A stretch of 64,000 nt of DNA from Burkholderiales bacterium 67-32 (lineage in GTDB: Bacteria; Pseudomonadota; Gammaproteobacteria; Burkholderiales; Burkholderiaceae_B). The notes beneath the pieces were generated by a model. That model was not told where the DNA came from. It ran no database searches and was given only the letters and a program-made list of their open reading frames with translations. Positions 25,318 through 36,602 of the stretch are shown piece by piece. A program made the position numbers and the translations under genes. Position 1 is the stretch's first letter; each line of letters begins with the position of its first letter. The stretch is from assembly GCA_001898625.1 (NCBI GenBank), contig MKUP01000028.1, positions 213,881 through 277,880 on the forward strand, in the 5' to 3' direction.

Positions 25318-26337
25318 CTAGGCGGCGTCTAGTGGCCACCGGGGTTGGACCGTGAAGCCTGTGTGGCGCTCGCTGGGGTTGGCCAGGCCGGTTTGCAGGC
25401 GCAGGGCGCCGGCGAAGGCGATCATGGCGCCGTTGTCGGTGCAGAGTTCCAGCGGCGGAAAGAAGGCTTGCGCGCGCAGGCGCGCGAGGTGGGTGGCCAG
25501 GCGTTCGCGCAGCAGCCGGTTGGCGCCCACGCCGCCGGCGACGACCAGGCGCTTCAGGCCGGTGGCCTCGAGGGCCTTGGCGGCCTTGGCGACCAGGACC
25601 GAGACGATGGCGTCCTGCGTGGCCGCGGCCAGGTCGGCGCGGGCTTGCGCGTCGTCGGGGTCCAGGGCCTTCATGCGGGTCAGCACGGCGGTCTTCAGGC
25701 CGCTGAAGCTGAAATCCAGGTCGGGGCTGTGCAGTTTGGGGCGGGGCAGGTCGAAGCGGTCGGCGCGGCCGGATTCGGCCAGCCGGGATAGCGCCGGTCC
25801 GCCGGGATATCCCAGGCCCAGCAGCTTCGCGGTCTTGTCGAACGCCTCGCCGGCGGCATCGTCCAGGGTTTCGCCCAGCAATTCATAGCGTCCCACGCCG
25901 TCCACCCGCATGAGTTGGGTGTGCCCGCCGGAGACCAGCAGCGCGACGAAGGGGAATTCGGGCCGGGGCGTCGCCAGCAGCGGCGACAGCAGGTGGCCTT
26001 CCAGGTGATGGATGGCGATGGAGGGCAGGTCGCGGGCCCAGGCGATGGCTTGCGCCACGCTGGCGCCCACCAGCAGCGCGCCGGCCAGGCCGGGCCCGGC
26101 GGTGTAGGCGACGGCGTCAACGTCGTCCAGGGTCAGGCCGGCGTCGTTCAGGGCCTGCCGCGTCAGGGGCAGTACCCGCCGCACATGGTCGCGGGAGGCC
26201 AGCTCCGGCACCACGCCGCCGTAGGCCTGGTGCATCTCGACCTGCGAATACAGCGCGTGGGCGAGCAGGCCGCGTTCGGCGCTGACGACGGCGACGCCGG
26301 TTTCGTCGCAGGAGCTTTCGAAGCCGAGGACAATCAT
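25318..26337 (-). CDS. tsaD: tRNA N6-threonylcarbamoyladenosine synthase subunit TsaD
   Basis: A 339-residue Kae1/TsaD ASKHA-fold protein. [18 protein letters not shown] contains the phosphate loop; [14 protein letters not shown] has the metal-binding His pair at about 111 and 115; [10 protein letters not shown] and [11 protein letters not shown] follow, and [12 protein letters not shown] is the C-terminal metal motif. It transfers the threonylcarbamoyl group to A37 of ANN-decoding tRNA. The ATG at 26337 is the family start. It is divergent from rpsU, the widely conserved tsaD/rpsU arrangement. Confidence 0.96.
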   Translation of the reverse strand: MIVLGFESSCDETGVAVVSAERGLLAHALYSQVEMHQAYGGVVPELASRDHVRRVLPLTRQALNDAGLTLDDVDAVAYTAGPGLAGALLVGASVAQAIAWARDLPSIAIHHLEGHLLSPLLATPRPEFPFVALLVSGGHTQLMRVDGVGRYELLGETLDDAAGEAFDKTAKLLGLGYPGGPALSRLAESGRADRFDLPRPKLHSPDLDFSFSGLKTAVLTRMKALDPDDAQARADLAAATQDAIVSVLVAKAAKALEATGLKRLVVAGGVGANRLLRERLATHLARLRAQAFFPPLELCTDNGAMIAFAGALRLQTGLANPSERHTGFTVQPRWPLDAA

Positions 26338-26411
26338 TGAAAAATGCGCGCGGACGCGATTATGATCAGAGTTAACCCTAGCGGCAGTGTAGCACCGAGG
26401 CTGCGGAAGGG

Positions 26412-26441
26412 TTGGCAATATGGAAAAGGATCTGCTATATT
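26412..26441 (+). promoter_or_regulatory. rpsU: Probable rpsU promoter
   Basis: TTGGCA (26412–26417), an 18-bp spacer and TATATT (26436–26441) lie 43 bp upstream of the rpsU start in the divergent tsaD/rpsU region. Expected as the main promoter of the rpsU–yqeY–dnaG–rpoD cluster. Confidence 0.6.
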
Positions 26442-26484
26442 GGCAGGCTTGATCAACCCCTTGCAACCCCGAGGCAATCGTTAC

Positions 26485-26697
26485 ATGCCGACAATTCGCG
26501 TTAAAGAAAATGAGCCGTTTGAGGTCGCCCTGCGTCGTTTCAAGCGCACCATTGAAAAGACTGGCTTGCTGACCGAACTGCGCTCGCGCGAGTTTTACGA
26601 AAAGCCCACGGCCGAGCGCAAGCGCAAGCATGCCGCCGCCGTCAAGCGCCACTACAAGCGCATCCGCAGCCAGCAGCTGCCCAAGCGCCTGTACTGA
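26485..26697 (+). CDS. rpsU: 30S ribosomal protein S21
   Basis: A 70-residue basic ribosomal protein: [21 protein letters not shown] at the start and [17 protein letters not shown] at the end are characteristic of bS21. It is the first gene of the macromolecular synthesis cluster with yqeY, dnaG and rpoD. Its homolog helps the 30S subunit select initiation sites. A short CGCGCC-CTT-GGCGCG hairpin lies just after the stop, in the 168-bp gap before yqeY, and may attenuate read-through. Confidence 0.97.
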   Translation: MPTIRVKENEPFEVALRRFKRTIEKTGLLTELRSREFYEKPTAERKRKHAAAVKRHYKRIRSQQLPKRLY

Positions 26698-26865
26698 TTG
26701 CTGCCGCGCCCTTGGCGCGACGTAAGCTTTCCGGTAGTTTCGCAAAGTTGTTGTCAGAGCCGCTACGGCACCAGCCGGGCGGCTTTTGGCGTTTTTACCG
26801 TTATCCTCTGTCCTGGCTCGCGTCCGTCGTGGCGCCCGGCTTCTCTCTTATCGCGGAATCCCTCC

Positions 26866-27327
26866 ATGAGCGCAGATACCCTCAAAGCCCGCCTGTCCGA
26901 TGAAATCAAGAACGCGATGCGCGCCAAGGCGACCGAGCGCCTCGGGACCCTGCGGCTGCTGTCGGCCGCGGTCAAGCAAAAGGAAGTCGACGAGCGCCGC
27001 GAGCTGGCGGATGCCGACATCGTCGCCATCGCCGAGAAGCAGGTGAAGCAGCGCCGCGAGTCGATCGCCTCGTTCGAGCAGGCCGGCCGGACCGAATCGG
27101 CCGAGCAGGAGCGCGCGGAAATCGCGGTCCTGCAGGAGTTCCTGCCGCAGGCCGCGCCTCAGGAAGAGATCGATGCGGTGGTCGAGGCCGCCGTGGCCGA
27201 GGTCTCGGCGCAGGGTGTGACCGGCGGCGCGGCCATGGGCAAGGTGATGGGACTGGTCAAGCCCAAGCTGGCCGGGCGCGCGGACATGGCCGAAGTGTCC
27301 AAGCTGATCAAGGCCCGCCTGGGTTGA
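26866..27327 (+). CDS. yqeY: GatB/YqeY domain protein
   Basis: A 153-residue helical YqeY protein: LKARLSDEIKNAMRAKATERLGTLR at the start, then the QEFLPQAAPQEEIDAVVEAAV helix and the GAAMGKVMGLVKPKLAGRADM end, which resembles the tRNA-binding tail of GatB. The family may modulate tRNA-dependent amidotransferase or bind tRNA; its role is not settled. It lies between rpsU and dnaG in the usual beta/gammaproteobacterial order. The ATG at 26866 begins the conserved region. Confidence 0.93.
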   Translation: MSADTLKARLSDEIKNAMRAKATERLGTLRLLSAAVKQKEVDERRELADADIVAIAEKQVKQRRESIASFEQAGRTESAEQERAEIAVLQEFLPQAAPQEEIDAVVEAAVAEVSAQGVTGGAAMGKVMGLVKPKLAGRADMAEVSKLIKARLG

Positions 27328-27364
27328 GCCGGCGGTCCGTGCGTTTTCCTTTCGCGCCGCGCGC

Positions 27365-29380
27365 ATGATCCCCGAGTCATTCATCCAGGATCTGCTGGCC
27401 CGGGTCGACATCGTCGATGTCGTGGGCCAGCACGTGCAGTTGCGCAAAGCGGGTGCCAACCTGCTGGGATTGTGCCCCTTCCACGGGGAAAAATCGCCAT
27501 CCTTCACGGTCAGTCCCACCAAGCAGTTCTATCACTGCTTCGGTTGCGGCGCCCATGGCACGGCCATCCGCTTCCTGATGGAGCACACCGGCGCCGGCTT
27601 TCCCGAAGCGGTGCGGTCGCTGGCCGGCATGGTGGGCATGTCGGTGCCCGAGGAAGAGCGCAGCCCCCGCCAACGGGCCGCGCGCCAGCAGCGCGAGGCC
27701 GTGGTGTCGCGCCACAGCCAGGTGCTGGAAACCGCCAATACCTGGTACCGGCAGCAGTTGCGCGGTGCCGGCGCCGCCGTGGCCTACCTGAAAGGGCGCG
27801 GCGTGTCCGGCGAGATCGCGGCCCGTTTCGGGCTGGGCTGGGCCGGCGGCGAGCGCCAGGGCCTGTCCGCGGTCTTGCCCACCTACGACGATCCGCTGCT
27901 GGTCGAGGCAGGACTGGTCATCCTGAGCGAAGATGGCCGACGTTACGACCGGTTCCGCGAGCGCGTCACGTTTCCCATCCGGAATGCCCGGGGCCACCTG
28001 ATCGGCTTCGGGGGGCGCATCATCGGCAAGGGCGAGCCCAAATACCTCAATTCGCCCGAAACCCCCATCTTCTCGAAGGGATCCGAGCTGTACGGGCTAT
28101 GGGAAGCGCGCCAGGCCATCCGCAAGGAAGGCATGGTGGTGGTGGTCGAGGGCTACATGGATGTCGTGGCGCTGGCGCAGCTCGGCATCGAGTGCGGCGT
28201 GGCTACGCTGGGTACGGCGACGACGCCCGTGCACGTGCAAAAGCTGCTGCGCGCCAGCGACAGCGTGATTTTCAGCTTCGATGGCGACAAGGCCGGGCGC
28301 AAGGCGGCCTGGCGTGCGCTGGAGGCTTGCCTGCCGTTGTTGCGCGACGACATCTCGATCCGCTTCCTTTTCCTGCCGGACGAGCACGATCCCGACTCGT
28401 ACGTGCGCGAATTCGGCGCCGAGCGTTTCCGTAAGGCCCTGCGCGAGGCGATGCCCCTGTCCCAGTTCATGCTGGGCGAACTGGCCGAACGGCACCAGAT
28501 GGACGAGGCCGAGGGCCGGGCGCGCTGCGTGCATGACGCCAAGCCGCTGCTCCAGGCCATGCCGGCCGGCGCGCTGCGCATGCAGGTGCAGCGGGAACTG
28601 GCGCAGCTGACCCGGCTGACCACGGAGGAACTGGGCCAGTTGGTTCCGTTGCAGGACGTGCCCAGCGGGCCGCTGGTGCAGACGCCGGCCCAGATGCGGG
28701 GAACTTCCCCAGCGCCGGGGCGCTCAGAGTCTAATAATGGCGTGCAGGGTAGTGCCGAAGCCCCCGATTGGGTGCCCGACCACGAACCGCCTGACGACCA
28801 TTTTTACGAACCTGCCCCGGATTTTCACGGGCGGCCCGCCGGGCCGGCCGCGGGCGGCGGGTTCCGGCCGGGGCGCTTCAAGAGCGGGCGCTTCCGGGAT
28901 CGCGACGGTCGCTACGGCGACGAGCGGCCGCAGGGCTACACGGGCCCGCGGGCCAGGGTAACCCCGATAGCGGGGCGATTGCTTCAGCTGCTGCTGACGC
29001 ATCCCGGCCTGGTCCGGCACATGGGCGAAGATGCCGAACATTTGCTGGAGGCCAACCAGGGATACGAATCGGTCAAGGCGCTGCTGGCGCTGGTGCGCGA
29101 AACGGGCGCCCAGCACGCGGGCGCGCTGTTGCAGGCTGCCGAAGGCAGCGCGTTGTCGCAGACTCTTGTGATGGCGTCGACGGCCACCATCTATGAAGAA
29201 GAGTTGCCGGATCCCGACGCGGAATTGCATGACGCGCTGCGTATGGTGGCCCTGCATGCCGCCATTGCCGAACAGCAGCAACTGGCCGCCTCGGGCCTGA
29301 AAGATGCGCAGGACAAGGAACGCTACCTCGCCTTGACCGAAAGAATCCTAGGGTTGAAGAAGCCGAGAGTGGTAGAATAG
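27365..29380 (+). CDS. dnaG: DNA primase
   Basis: A 671-residue replicative primase. The CHC2 zinc ribbon (C37, H40, C58, C61: LGLCPFH and FYHCFGCG) is followed by the RNA polymerase core and the Toprim domain (VVVEGYMDVVALAQ, FSFDGDKAGRKAAW). Between the core and the helicase-binding C-terminal domain, about residues 430–540, is an unusually long acidic then Gly/Arg/Phe-rich linker (GGGFRPGRFKSGRFRDRDGR). The ATG is 37 nt after yqeY. It is the third gene of the rpsU–yqeY–dnaG–rpoD cluster. Confidence 0.96.
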   Translation: MIPESFIQDLLARVDIVDVVGQHVQLRKAGANLLGLCPFHGEKSPSFTVSPTKQFYHCFGCGAHGTAIRFLMEHTGAGFPEAVRSLAGMVGMSVPEEERSPRQRAARQQREAVVSRHSQVLETANTWYRQQLRGAGAAVAYLKGRGVSGEIAARFGLGWAGGERQGLSAVLPTYDDPLLVEAGLVILSEDGRRYDRFRERVTFPIRNARGHLIGFGGRIIGKGEPKYLNSPETPIFSKGSELYGLWEARQAIRKEGMVVVVEGYMDVVALAQLGIECGVATLGTATTPVHVQKLLRASDSVIFSFDGDKAGRKAAWRALEACLPLLRDDISIRFLFLPDEHDPDSYVREFGAERFRKALREAMPLSQFMLGELAERHQMDEAEGRARCVHDAKPLLQAMPAGALRMQVQRELAQLTRLTTEELGQLVPLQDVPSGPLVQTPAQMRGTSPAPGRSESNNGVQGSAEAPDWVPDHEPPDDHFYEPAPDFHGRPAGPAAGGGFRPGRFKSGRFRDRDGRYGDERPQGYTGPRARVTPIAGRLLQLLLTHPGLVRHMGEDAEHLLEANQGYESVKALLALVRETGAQHAGALLQAAEGSALSQTLVMASTATIYEEELPDPDAELHDALRMVALHAAIAEQQQLAASGLKDAQDKERYLALTERILGLKKPRVVE

Positions 29381-29401
29381 AGGGTTTACCGTAGGTTAGA
29401 T

Positions 29402-29423
29402 CGGGAGAATTTTTTCCCGTTTT
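29402..29423 (+). terminator. Weak stem-loop between dnaG and rpoD
   Basis: CGGGA and TCCCG pair around an AATTTTT-containing loop, followed by TTTTC. It lies 22 nt after the dnaG stop and could attenuate or partly terminate dnaG transcription before rpoD. The remaining ~150 bp before rpoD may contain an rpoD promoter, but no clear -35/-10 pair was found. Confidence 0.4.
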
Positions 29424-29570
29424 CTGGTATGGATTTTGCTTGGCGCGATCTTTGCCAGGGGCCGTTACCGGATGCGCGAGAGCCGAGATCGGTGCACACG
29501 TGCCGACCCGCGGGTTGGGGGCTGGAGCAATCCAGCCACCGGATGAAATATTAGGAGTGGTTGACCGACC

Positions 29571-31934
<2,364 letters not shown>

Positions 31935-31962
31935 CAAGCCTTGTAGCAACGCCCGCCAAGGG

Positions 31963-32003
31963 AAATCCCTGCCTGCGCATGAGTGCCGGCAGGGATTTTT
32001 TTT
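31963..32003 (+). terminator. Rho-independent terminator after rpoD
   Basis: AAATCCCTGCC and GGCAGGGATTT form an 11-bp perfect stem with a 14-base loop, followed by TTTTTTTTC. It starts 29 nt after the rpoD stop. Confidence 0.9.
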
Positions 32004-32103
32004 CTTCTGATATCAACCAACCGGATGGTTGACTCGGGGAAAATTGCGGGTATCATGAGCGCGTATCCAACGGGTGTTTCAAGCCAAAGCGGAGTGCGTT
32101 GCC

Positions 32104-33681
32104 ATGAAACTCGAAAGACTGTTTGCGATCGTGGTCTGCCTCTCGATGTTCGTTGTCGGGATGCGGGATGTGCCCGCCCAGGAAGGGCGGAAGGTATTGC
32201 GTGTCATCAGCGGCGACGTGACCGAGCTGGATCCCACTCAGGGCAGCAACCGGGTGTCGCGCGTCTATTCGCAAATGGTTTTCGACACGCTGTTCGCGCT
32301 CGACGGCAAGCTGGTTGCCAAGCCAATGATGGTGGAGAAGTACACCGTCAGCGGTGACGGCCTGACGCGCGACTACACCTTGCGCGCGAACCTGAAATTC
32401 CACGACGGATCGCCGGTGACCGCGCGCGACGTGGTGGCTTCGGTGAAGCGCTGGGCCGACAACACGGCCATCGGCGCGCAGCTCAAGTCGCGGCTGGCGT
32501 CGCTGACCGCCGTCAACGACCGCGACTTCCGGCTGGTCCTGAAAGAGCCGTTCGGGTTCGTGGAGTTCCTGCTGGCCGGAGCGGGCTCGCCCATTCCGGG
32601 CATCATGCGGGAGAAGGACGCTGCGCGCCCCTACAACACGCCGATGCCGCTTCCCGTGGTCGGGTCGGGGCCGTTCACGTACGTCGATACCGAGAGGGTG
32701 GAAGGCAGCCGGGTGGTGTTCGCGCGCAACGCCGCCTACCTGTCCCGCAGCGAGCCGGCCGACGGCCTGGCGGGGGCCCGGGTCGTCAAGGTCGACCAGG
32801 TCCGCTGGATCATCATGCCGGATGCGACGACGGCGTCGAACGCGCTGGCGGCGGGCGAGGCCGATCTGTGGGCTGAGGCGGATCCGGACCAGATCGCGTT
32901 CCTGAAGCAGCGTGGGCTCAGGCTTAGTCCCAACGGGCTTCCCTTCGTCGAGTTCGTGCGTCCCAATTTCCAGCTCCCGCCGTTCAACGATGTCAGGGCG
33001 CGCCAGGCGCTCGCGCTGCTGGTCGATCAGGATGAAATCATGCCCGCCGTGGCGGGCGACGCGGACTGGAAGCCGTGCCATTCGTTCAGCGTGTGCGGCA
33101 CCGCCTTCGGCACGGAGGCAGGATCCAAGCCGTTTCTTAAGCAGAACGTGCAGCGGGCCAGGAGCCTGCTGGCCGAGGCGGGATACAAGGGGGAAACGAT
33201 CGTGCTGCTGAGTCTTCCCGCCGGTCCGAACATGGCCGTCGCGCAAGTGCTGGCCCAGCGCCTGAAGGAGGCCGGCGTCAAAGTCGATCTCCAGGTAACG
33301 GATCTTCCCACGCTTTTGCAGCGCGTCCGGGCCAAGGGCCAGCCGCCGGGCAAGGGCGGCTATCACCTGTTTCCGTACAACGCCACGGGCAGCATCTGGT
33401 TCCACCCGCTGACCAATGCCGCGCTCGACATGTCCTGCGGCGGACACAACTGGCCCGGTTTTCCCTGCGACGAGGCCGGCGAGCGCCTGCGCCAGCGTGT
33501 CCTGCGTGCCTTGACGCCGGCCGAGCAACAGGAAGCGTTCGAAGCCCTGCAGGAGCACATGTGGCAATTCCTGCCCTACGTGCCGGTGGGGCAGTGGGAT
33601 GTCGTCAGCGCCTATCGGCCCAACATCACTGGCCTGCTGTCCGCGTACGTCCAGCCCTACTGGAACGTCGAGAAGCGCTGA
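32104..33681 (+). CDS. ABC transporter substrate-binding protein, family 5 (peptide/nickel/oligomer type)
   Basis: A 525-residue periplasmic receptor. The signal peptide is MKLERLFAIVVCLSMFVVGMRDVPAQ; SBP_bac_5 motifs follow: VSRVYSQMVFDTLFALD, LKFHDGSPVTARDVVASVKRW and FNDVRARQALALLVDQDEIM. It lacks a lipobox, so it is a soluble periplasmic protein. The ATG at 32104 is used; an upstream GTG at 32074 is in frame but does not precede a signal peptide. It is the first gene of a nine-gene co-directional cluster with matching permeases and ATPases, so it probably defines the substrate. Confidence 0.92.
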   Translation: MKLERLFAIVVCLSMFVVGMRDVPAQEGRKVLRVISGDVTELDPTQGSNRVSRVYSQMVFDTLFALDGKLVAKPMMVEKYTVSGDGLTRDYTLRANLKFHDGSPVTARDVVASVKRWADNTAIGAQLKSRLASLTAVNDRDFRLVLKEPFGFVEFLLAGAGSPIPGIMREKDAARPYNTPMPLPVVGSGPFTYVDTERVEGSRVVFARNAAYLSRSEPADGLAGARVVKVDQVRWIIMPDATTASNALAAGEADLWAEADPDQIAFLKQRGLRLSPNGLPFVEFVRPNFQLPPFNDVRARQALALLVDQDEIMPAVAGDADWKPCHSFSVCGTAFGTEAGSKPFLKQNVQRARSLLAEAGYKGETIVLLSLPAGPNMAVAQVLAQRLKEAGVKVDLQVTDLPTLLQRVRAKGQPPGKGGYHLFPYNATGSIWFHPLTNAALDMSCGGHNWPGFPCDEAGERLRQRVLRALTPAEQQEAFEALQEHMWQFLPYVPVGQWDVVSAYRPNITGLLSAYVQPYWNVEKR

Positions 33682-33716
33682 GCGTGTCCGGAAGGCTCAT
33701 TCCCTAGGAGAGGTCC

Positions 33717-34256
33717 ATGCAGAGTCGTCAGGTAAGTCCCGAGGAAATGCGAAAGCGGGTGGCTGTCTTCAGCGAGCTCCAGTCCAGCACCATGCCGCTG
33801 ATCGATGCGGCCAGGCCCGAGTTCCAGCGCGAACTCCTGAGCATCATCGGCCAGGGCGTGGCCGAGGACGGCGCCATCGTTCCGCCCATCACGGATGTCG
33901 AGGGCTTCCATCTGTCCATCGTCCGGGTCGAAGCCGGGAAGGGCAGCGCGCTTCACAAGCACCGGACCGTGGAGGTGTTCATGCCCCTGAACGGCCGGTT
34001 CTCGGTGCAATGGGGGGGCCAGGGCGAGCACGAGATCTTTCTCGATCAGTATGACGTCATCTCGCTTCCGGTCGGGGTGCTGCGCGGATTCCGCAACGAG
34101 AGTCCCGGCCAGGCGCTGCTGCTGGTCATCATCGGCGGCGACGACCCGGGCAGCGTGGAGTGGATAGACGAGGTGATGGACGCGGCGCGCCGCAAGGGCT
34201 TCGGCCTGGACGAGCGGGGCAAGATCACCACCCGTTCCGCGGTCGAGGGAGGCTGA
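33717..34256 (+). CDS. Cupin-domain protein
   Basis: A 179-residue protein with a cupin fold. The metal-site motif is degenerate: GSALHKHRTVEVFMPLNGRFSVQWGG gives His and Glu positions, and LPVGVLRGFRNE is the second half. It could be an isomerase, a dioxygenase-like enzyme or a sensor of the imported compound. It sits between the binding protein and the amidase in a tightly packed operon. No specific reaction can be assigned. Confidence 0.8.
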   Translation: MQSRQVSPEEMRKRVAVFSELQSSTMPLIDAARPEFQRELLSIIGQGVAEDGAIVPPITDVEGFHLSIVRVEAGKGSALHKHRTVEVFMPLNGRFSVQWGGQGEHEIFLDQYDVISLPVGVLRGFRNESPGQALLLVIIGGDDPGSVEWIDEVMDAARRKGFGLDERGKITTRSAVEGG

Positions 34257-34263
34257 GCCGGCC

Positions 34264-35667
34264 ATGCGACAGGACGAACTTTGCGGATTGTCCGCGACGC
34301 GTCTGGCGGCTCTTATTGCGTCGCGCCAGGTTTCGCCGGTCGAGGTGACCGGCGCGGTGCTCGATCGCATCGATCGGGTCAATCCACGGATCAATGCGTT
34401 CGCGCTGGTGTTGCGGGAAGAGGCGCAACGCGCGGCCCGCGAGGCCGAGCGGCGGGTGATGGCGGGCGAGGCGCTCGGCCCGCTGCACGGGGTGCCCGTG
34501 ACGGTCAAGGACAACGTCGCGGTAGCCGGCGTGCCGTTGGGCAACGGATCCATCGCCGTGGCGCCAGCCATCCCGGTAAAGGATGCCATGGCGGTCGAGC
34601 GGGTGCGGGCCGCGGGCGCGATCCTGATCGGCAAGACGACCCTGCCGGAGTTCGCGCACAAGATGGTGACCGAGAGCCCGGCGACCGGGGTGACGCGCAA
34701 TCCCTGGAACCTGGACCACACGCCGGGAGGATCGAGCGGCGGGGCCGGAGCGGCCCTGGCCGCGGGCATGGGGCCGCTGGCGATCGCCACCGATGGCGGG
34801 GGTTCGATCCGCTGTCCATCCGCATGGAATGGCGTGGTCGGCATGAAGCCGACCCTGGGGCGCGTGCCGATCGAGGCGGTGGCCGACGGCTTCGGGAATT
34901 TCGCCTACATCGGGCCCATGGCACGCACCACGCAGGACGCCGCGCTGCTGCTGTCGGTAATGCAGGGGCCGTCCGCCGCCGATCCGTTCTCGAGCCGGGG
35001 CGCGCCGCCTGCGTGGTCCGACGGAATCCGTGGGCTGCGGGTAGGCTGGATCGAGCACTTCGGCGAATATCGAACCGATCCGGAGGTGCTGCGGATCACG
35101 TCGGCCGCCGTGTCCCGCCTTTCGGATCGCGGGGCGAGCGTCGAAAGCCTGCGCGAGGCCTGCTTCGATGGCCTTTATCCCTTGTATGCGACGCTTGCCA
35201 GCACGCATCGCGCCGGGCGGTATGGGGCTCTTTTCGATGCCGCGCCGGACAAGATGACGCCCACGCTGCGCGCGGGTATCGCGCAAGGCCGCGGCTGGTC
35301 GGCACTCGAATTCCTGGCCGCCTGCGATCGGCGCACCGCGCTTTTCCGGTCGGTGCAGGCCATCTTCGAACGCTTCGACGTATTGGCCATGCCGACGACG
35401 ACCGTCGCGGCCCCCCATCTGGACACCATCGATCCGGGGTATCCGGGGGCGTATCCGCAGTGGGCGGCGGCGCTGCATCCGTTCAACCTGACAGGCCATC
35501 CCGCGCTTTCCTCGCCCGTGGGATTCACCGGGACGGGACTGCCCGTGGGGCTGCAACTCGTGGGGCCATGGGACGCCGAGCAGCGCCTGTTCATGCTGTC
35601 CCAGGCGCTGGAGCAGGACCTGGGCCTGTCGGGAGGCATCGCGAACCTGGAGGATGCGCCATGCTAG
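34264..35667 (+). CDS. Amidase-signature family hydrolase
   Basis: A 467-residue amidase with the Ser-cisSer-Lys triad visible: Lys in GVPVTVKDN, the glycine/serine-rich TPGGSSGGAGAALAAGMGPLAIATDGGGSIRCPS with both catalytic serines, and the C-terminal VGLQLVGPWDAEQRLF. The family hydrolyses carboxamides and related acyl bonds; the specific substrate is not apparent. It starts seven bases after the cupin stop and overlaps the permease start by seven bases, so it is co-translated with the importer. Confidence 0.9.
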   Translation: MRQDELCGLSATRLAALIASRQVSPVEVTGAVLDRIDRVNPRINAFALVLREEAQRAAREAERRVMAGEALGPLHGVPVTVKDNVAVAGVPLGNGSIAVAPAIPVKDAMAVERVRAAGAILIGKTTLPEFAHKMVTESPATGVTRNPWNLDHTPGGSSGGAGAALAAGMGPLAIATDGGGSIRCPSAWNGVVGMKPTLGRVPIEAVADGFGNFAYIGPMARTTQDAALLLSVMQGPSAADPFSSRGAPPAWSDGIRGLRVGWIEHFGEYRTDPEVLRITSAAVSRLSDRGASVESLREACFDGLYPLYATLASTHRAGRYGALFDAAPDKMTPTLRAGIAQGRGWSALEFLAACDRRTALFRSVQAIFERFDVLAMPTTTVAAPHLDTIDPGYPGAYPQWAAALHPFNLTGHPALSSPVGFTGTGLPVGLQLVGPWDAEQRLFMLSQALEQDLGLSGGIANLEDAPC

Positions 35668-36602
35668 GTTTCATCGTCCGCCGGACTCTGTCGACCCTGC
35701 CCGTCATGGGCGTGGTCGCGCTGCTGGTGTTCAGCCTGATGTACCTGGCGCCGGGGGATCCGGCATTGCTGATCGCCGGCGACCATGCCAGCCAGGAGGA
35801 ACTGGACCGTATCCGCATCTCCCTGGGACTGGACGAGCCGTTTCCCATCCGCTTCGCCACCTGGGTCTGGCAGCTTCTGCACGGCGCGTTGGGGACGTCG
35901 ATCTTCACCAACCTGCCGGTGGGCACACTGCTGCTGGAACGGATGGAACCGACCGTGTCCCTGATGGCCGTGACGCTGGTCATCGCCACCAGCGCGGGGG
36001 TGCCGCTGGGGATCGCCGCCGCGGCCAGGGCCGATTCCTGGGTCGACCGCCTGGTCATGACGGGAGCCGTGTTCGGATTCTCCGTGCCGGTGTTCGTCCT
36101 GGGTTATGTGCTGGCCTACGTGTTCGGGCTGCAACTGGGGATCCTGCCGGTGCAGGGGTACCGGGCATTCTCGGAGGGGGGGGGGCCCTGGCTGCGCAGT
36201 GTGCTACTGCCTTCGTTCGCGCTCAGCGGCGTCTATGTCGCCATCATCGCGCGCACGACGCGCGCCGCGCTGCTGGACGTCCTGCAACAGGGCTACATCC
36301 GCACCGCGCGCGCCAAGGGGGTCGGCCGGGTTCGCATCCTTTACGTCCATGCCTTGAAGAATGCCGCCCTGCCCATCGTCACCGTCATCGGCATCGGCAT
36401 GGCATTGCTGGTCAGCGGCGCGGTCGTGACCGAGAGCGTGTTCGCCATTCCCGGCCTGGGCCGGCTGACCGCCGATGCCATCCTGCGCCGCGACTATCCC
36501 GTCATCCAGGGCGTGGTGCTGCTGTTCTCGTTTACCTACGTGATGGTCAATCTGCTGATCGACCTCGTCTACATCCTGATCGATCCGAGGGTGCGGCTGT
36601 GA
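35661..36602 (+). CDS. Dpp/Opp-type ABC transporter permease (DppB-like)
   Basis: A 313-residue permease with the DppB layout: MLGFIVRRTLSTLPVMGVVALLVFSLMYLAPGDPA, several membrane segments and the EAA motif near YIRTARAKGVGRVRILYVHALKNAALPIVT, then GAVVTESVFAIPGLGRLT. It overlaps the amidase stop by seven bases. It pairs with the next permease. Confidence 0.93.
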   Translation: MLGFIVRRTLSTLPVMGVVALLVFSLMYLAPGDPALLIAGDHASQEELDRIRISLGLDEPFPIRFATWVWQLLHGALGTSIFTNLPVGTLLLERMEPTVSLMAVTLVIATSAGVPLGIAAAARADSWVDRLVMTGAVFGFSVPVFVLGYVLAYVFGLQLGILPVQGYRAFSEGGGPWLRSVLLPSFALSGVYVAIIARTTRAALLDVLQQGYIRTARAKGVGRVRILYVHALKNAALPIVTVIGIGMALLVSGAVVTESVFAIPGLGRLTADAILRRDYPVIQGVVLLFSFTYVMVNLLIDLVYILIDPRVRL

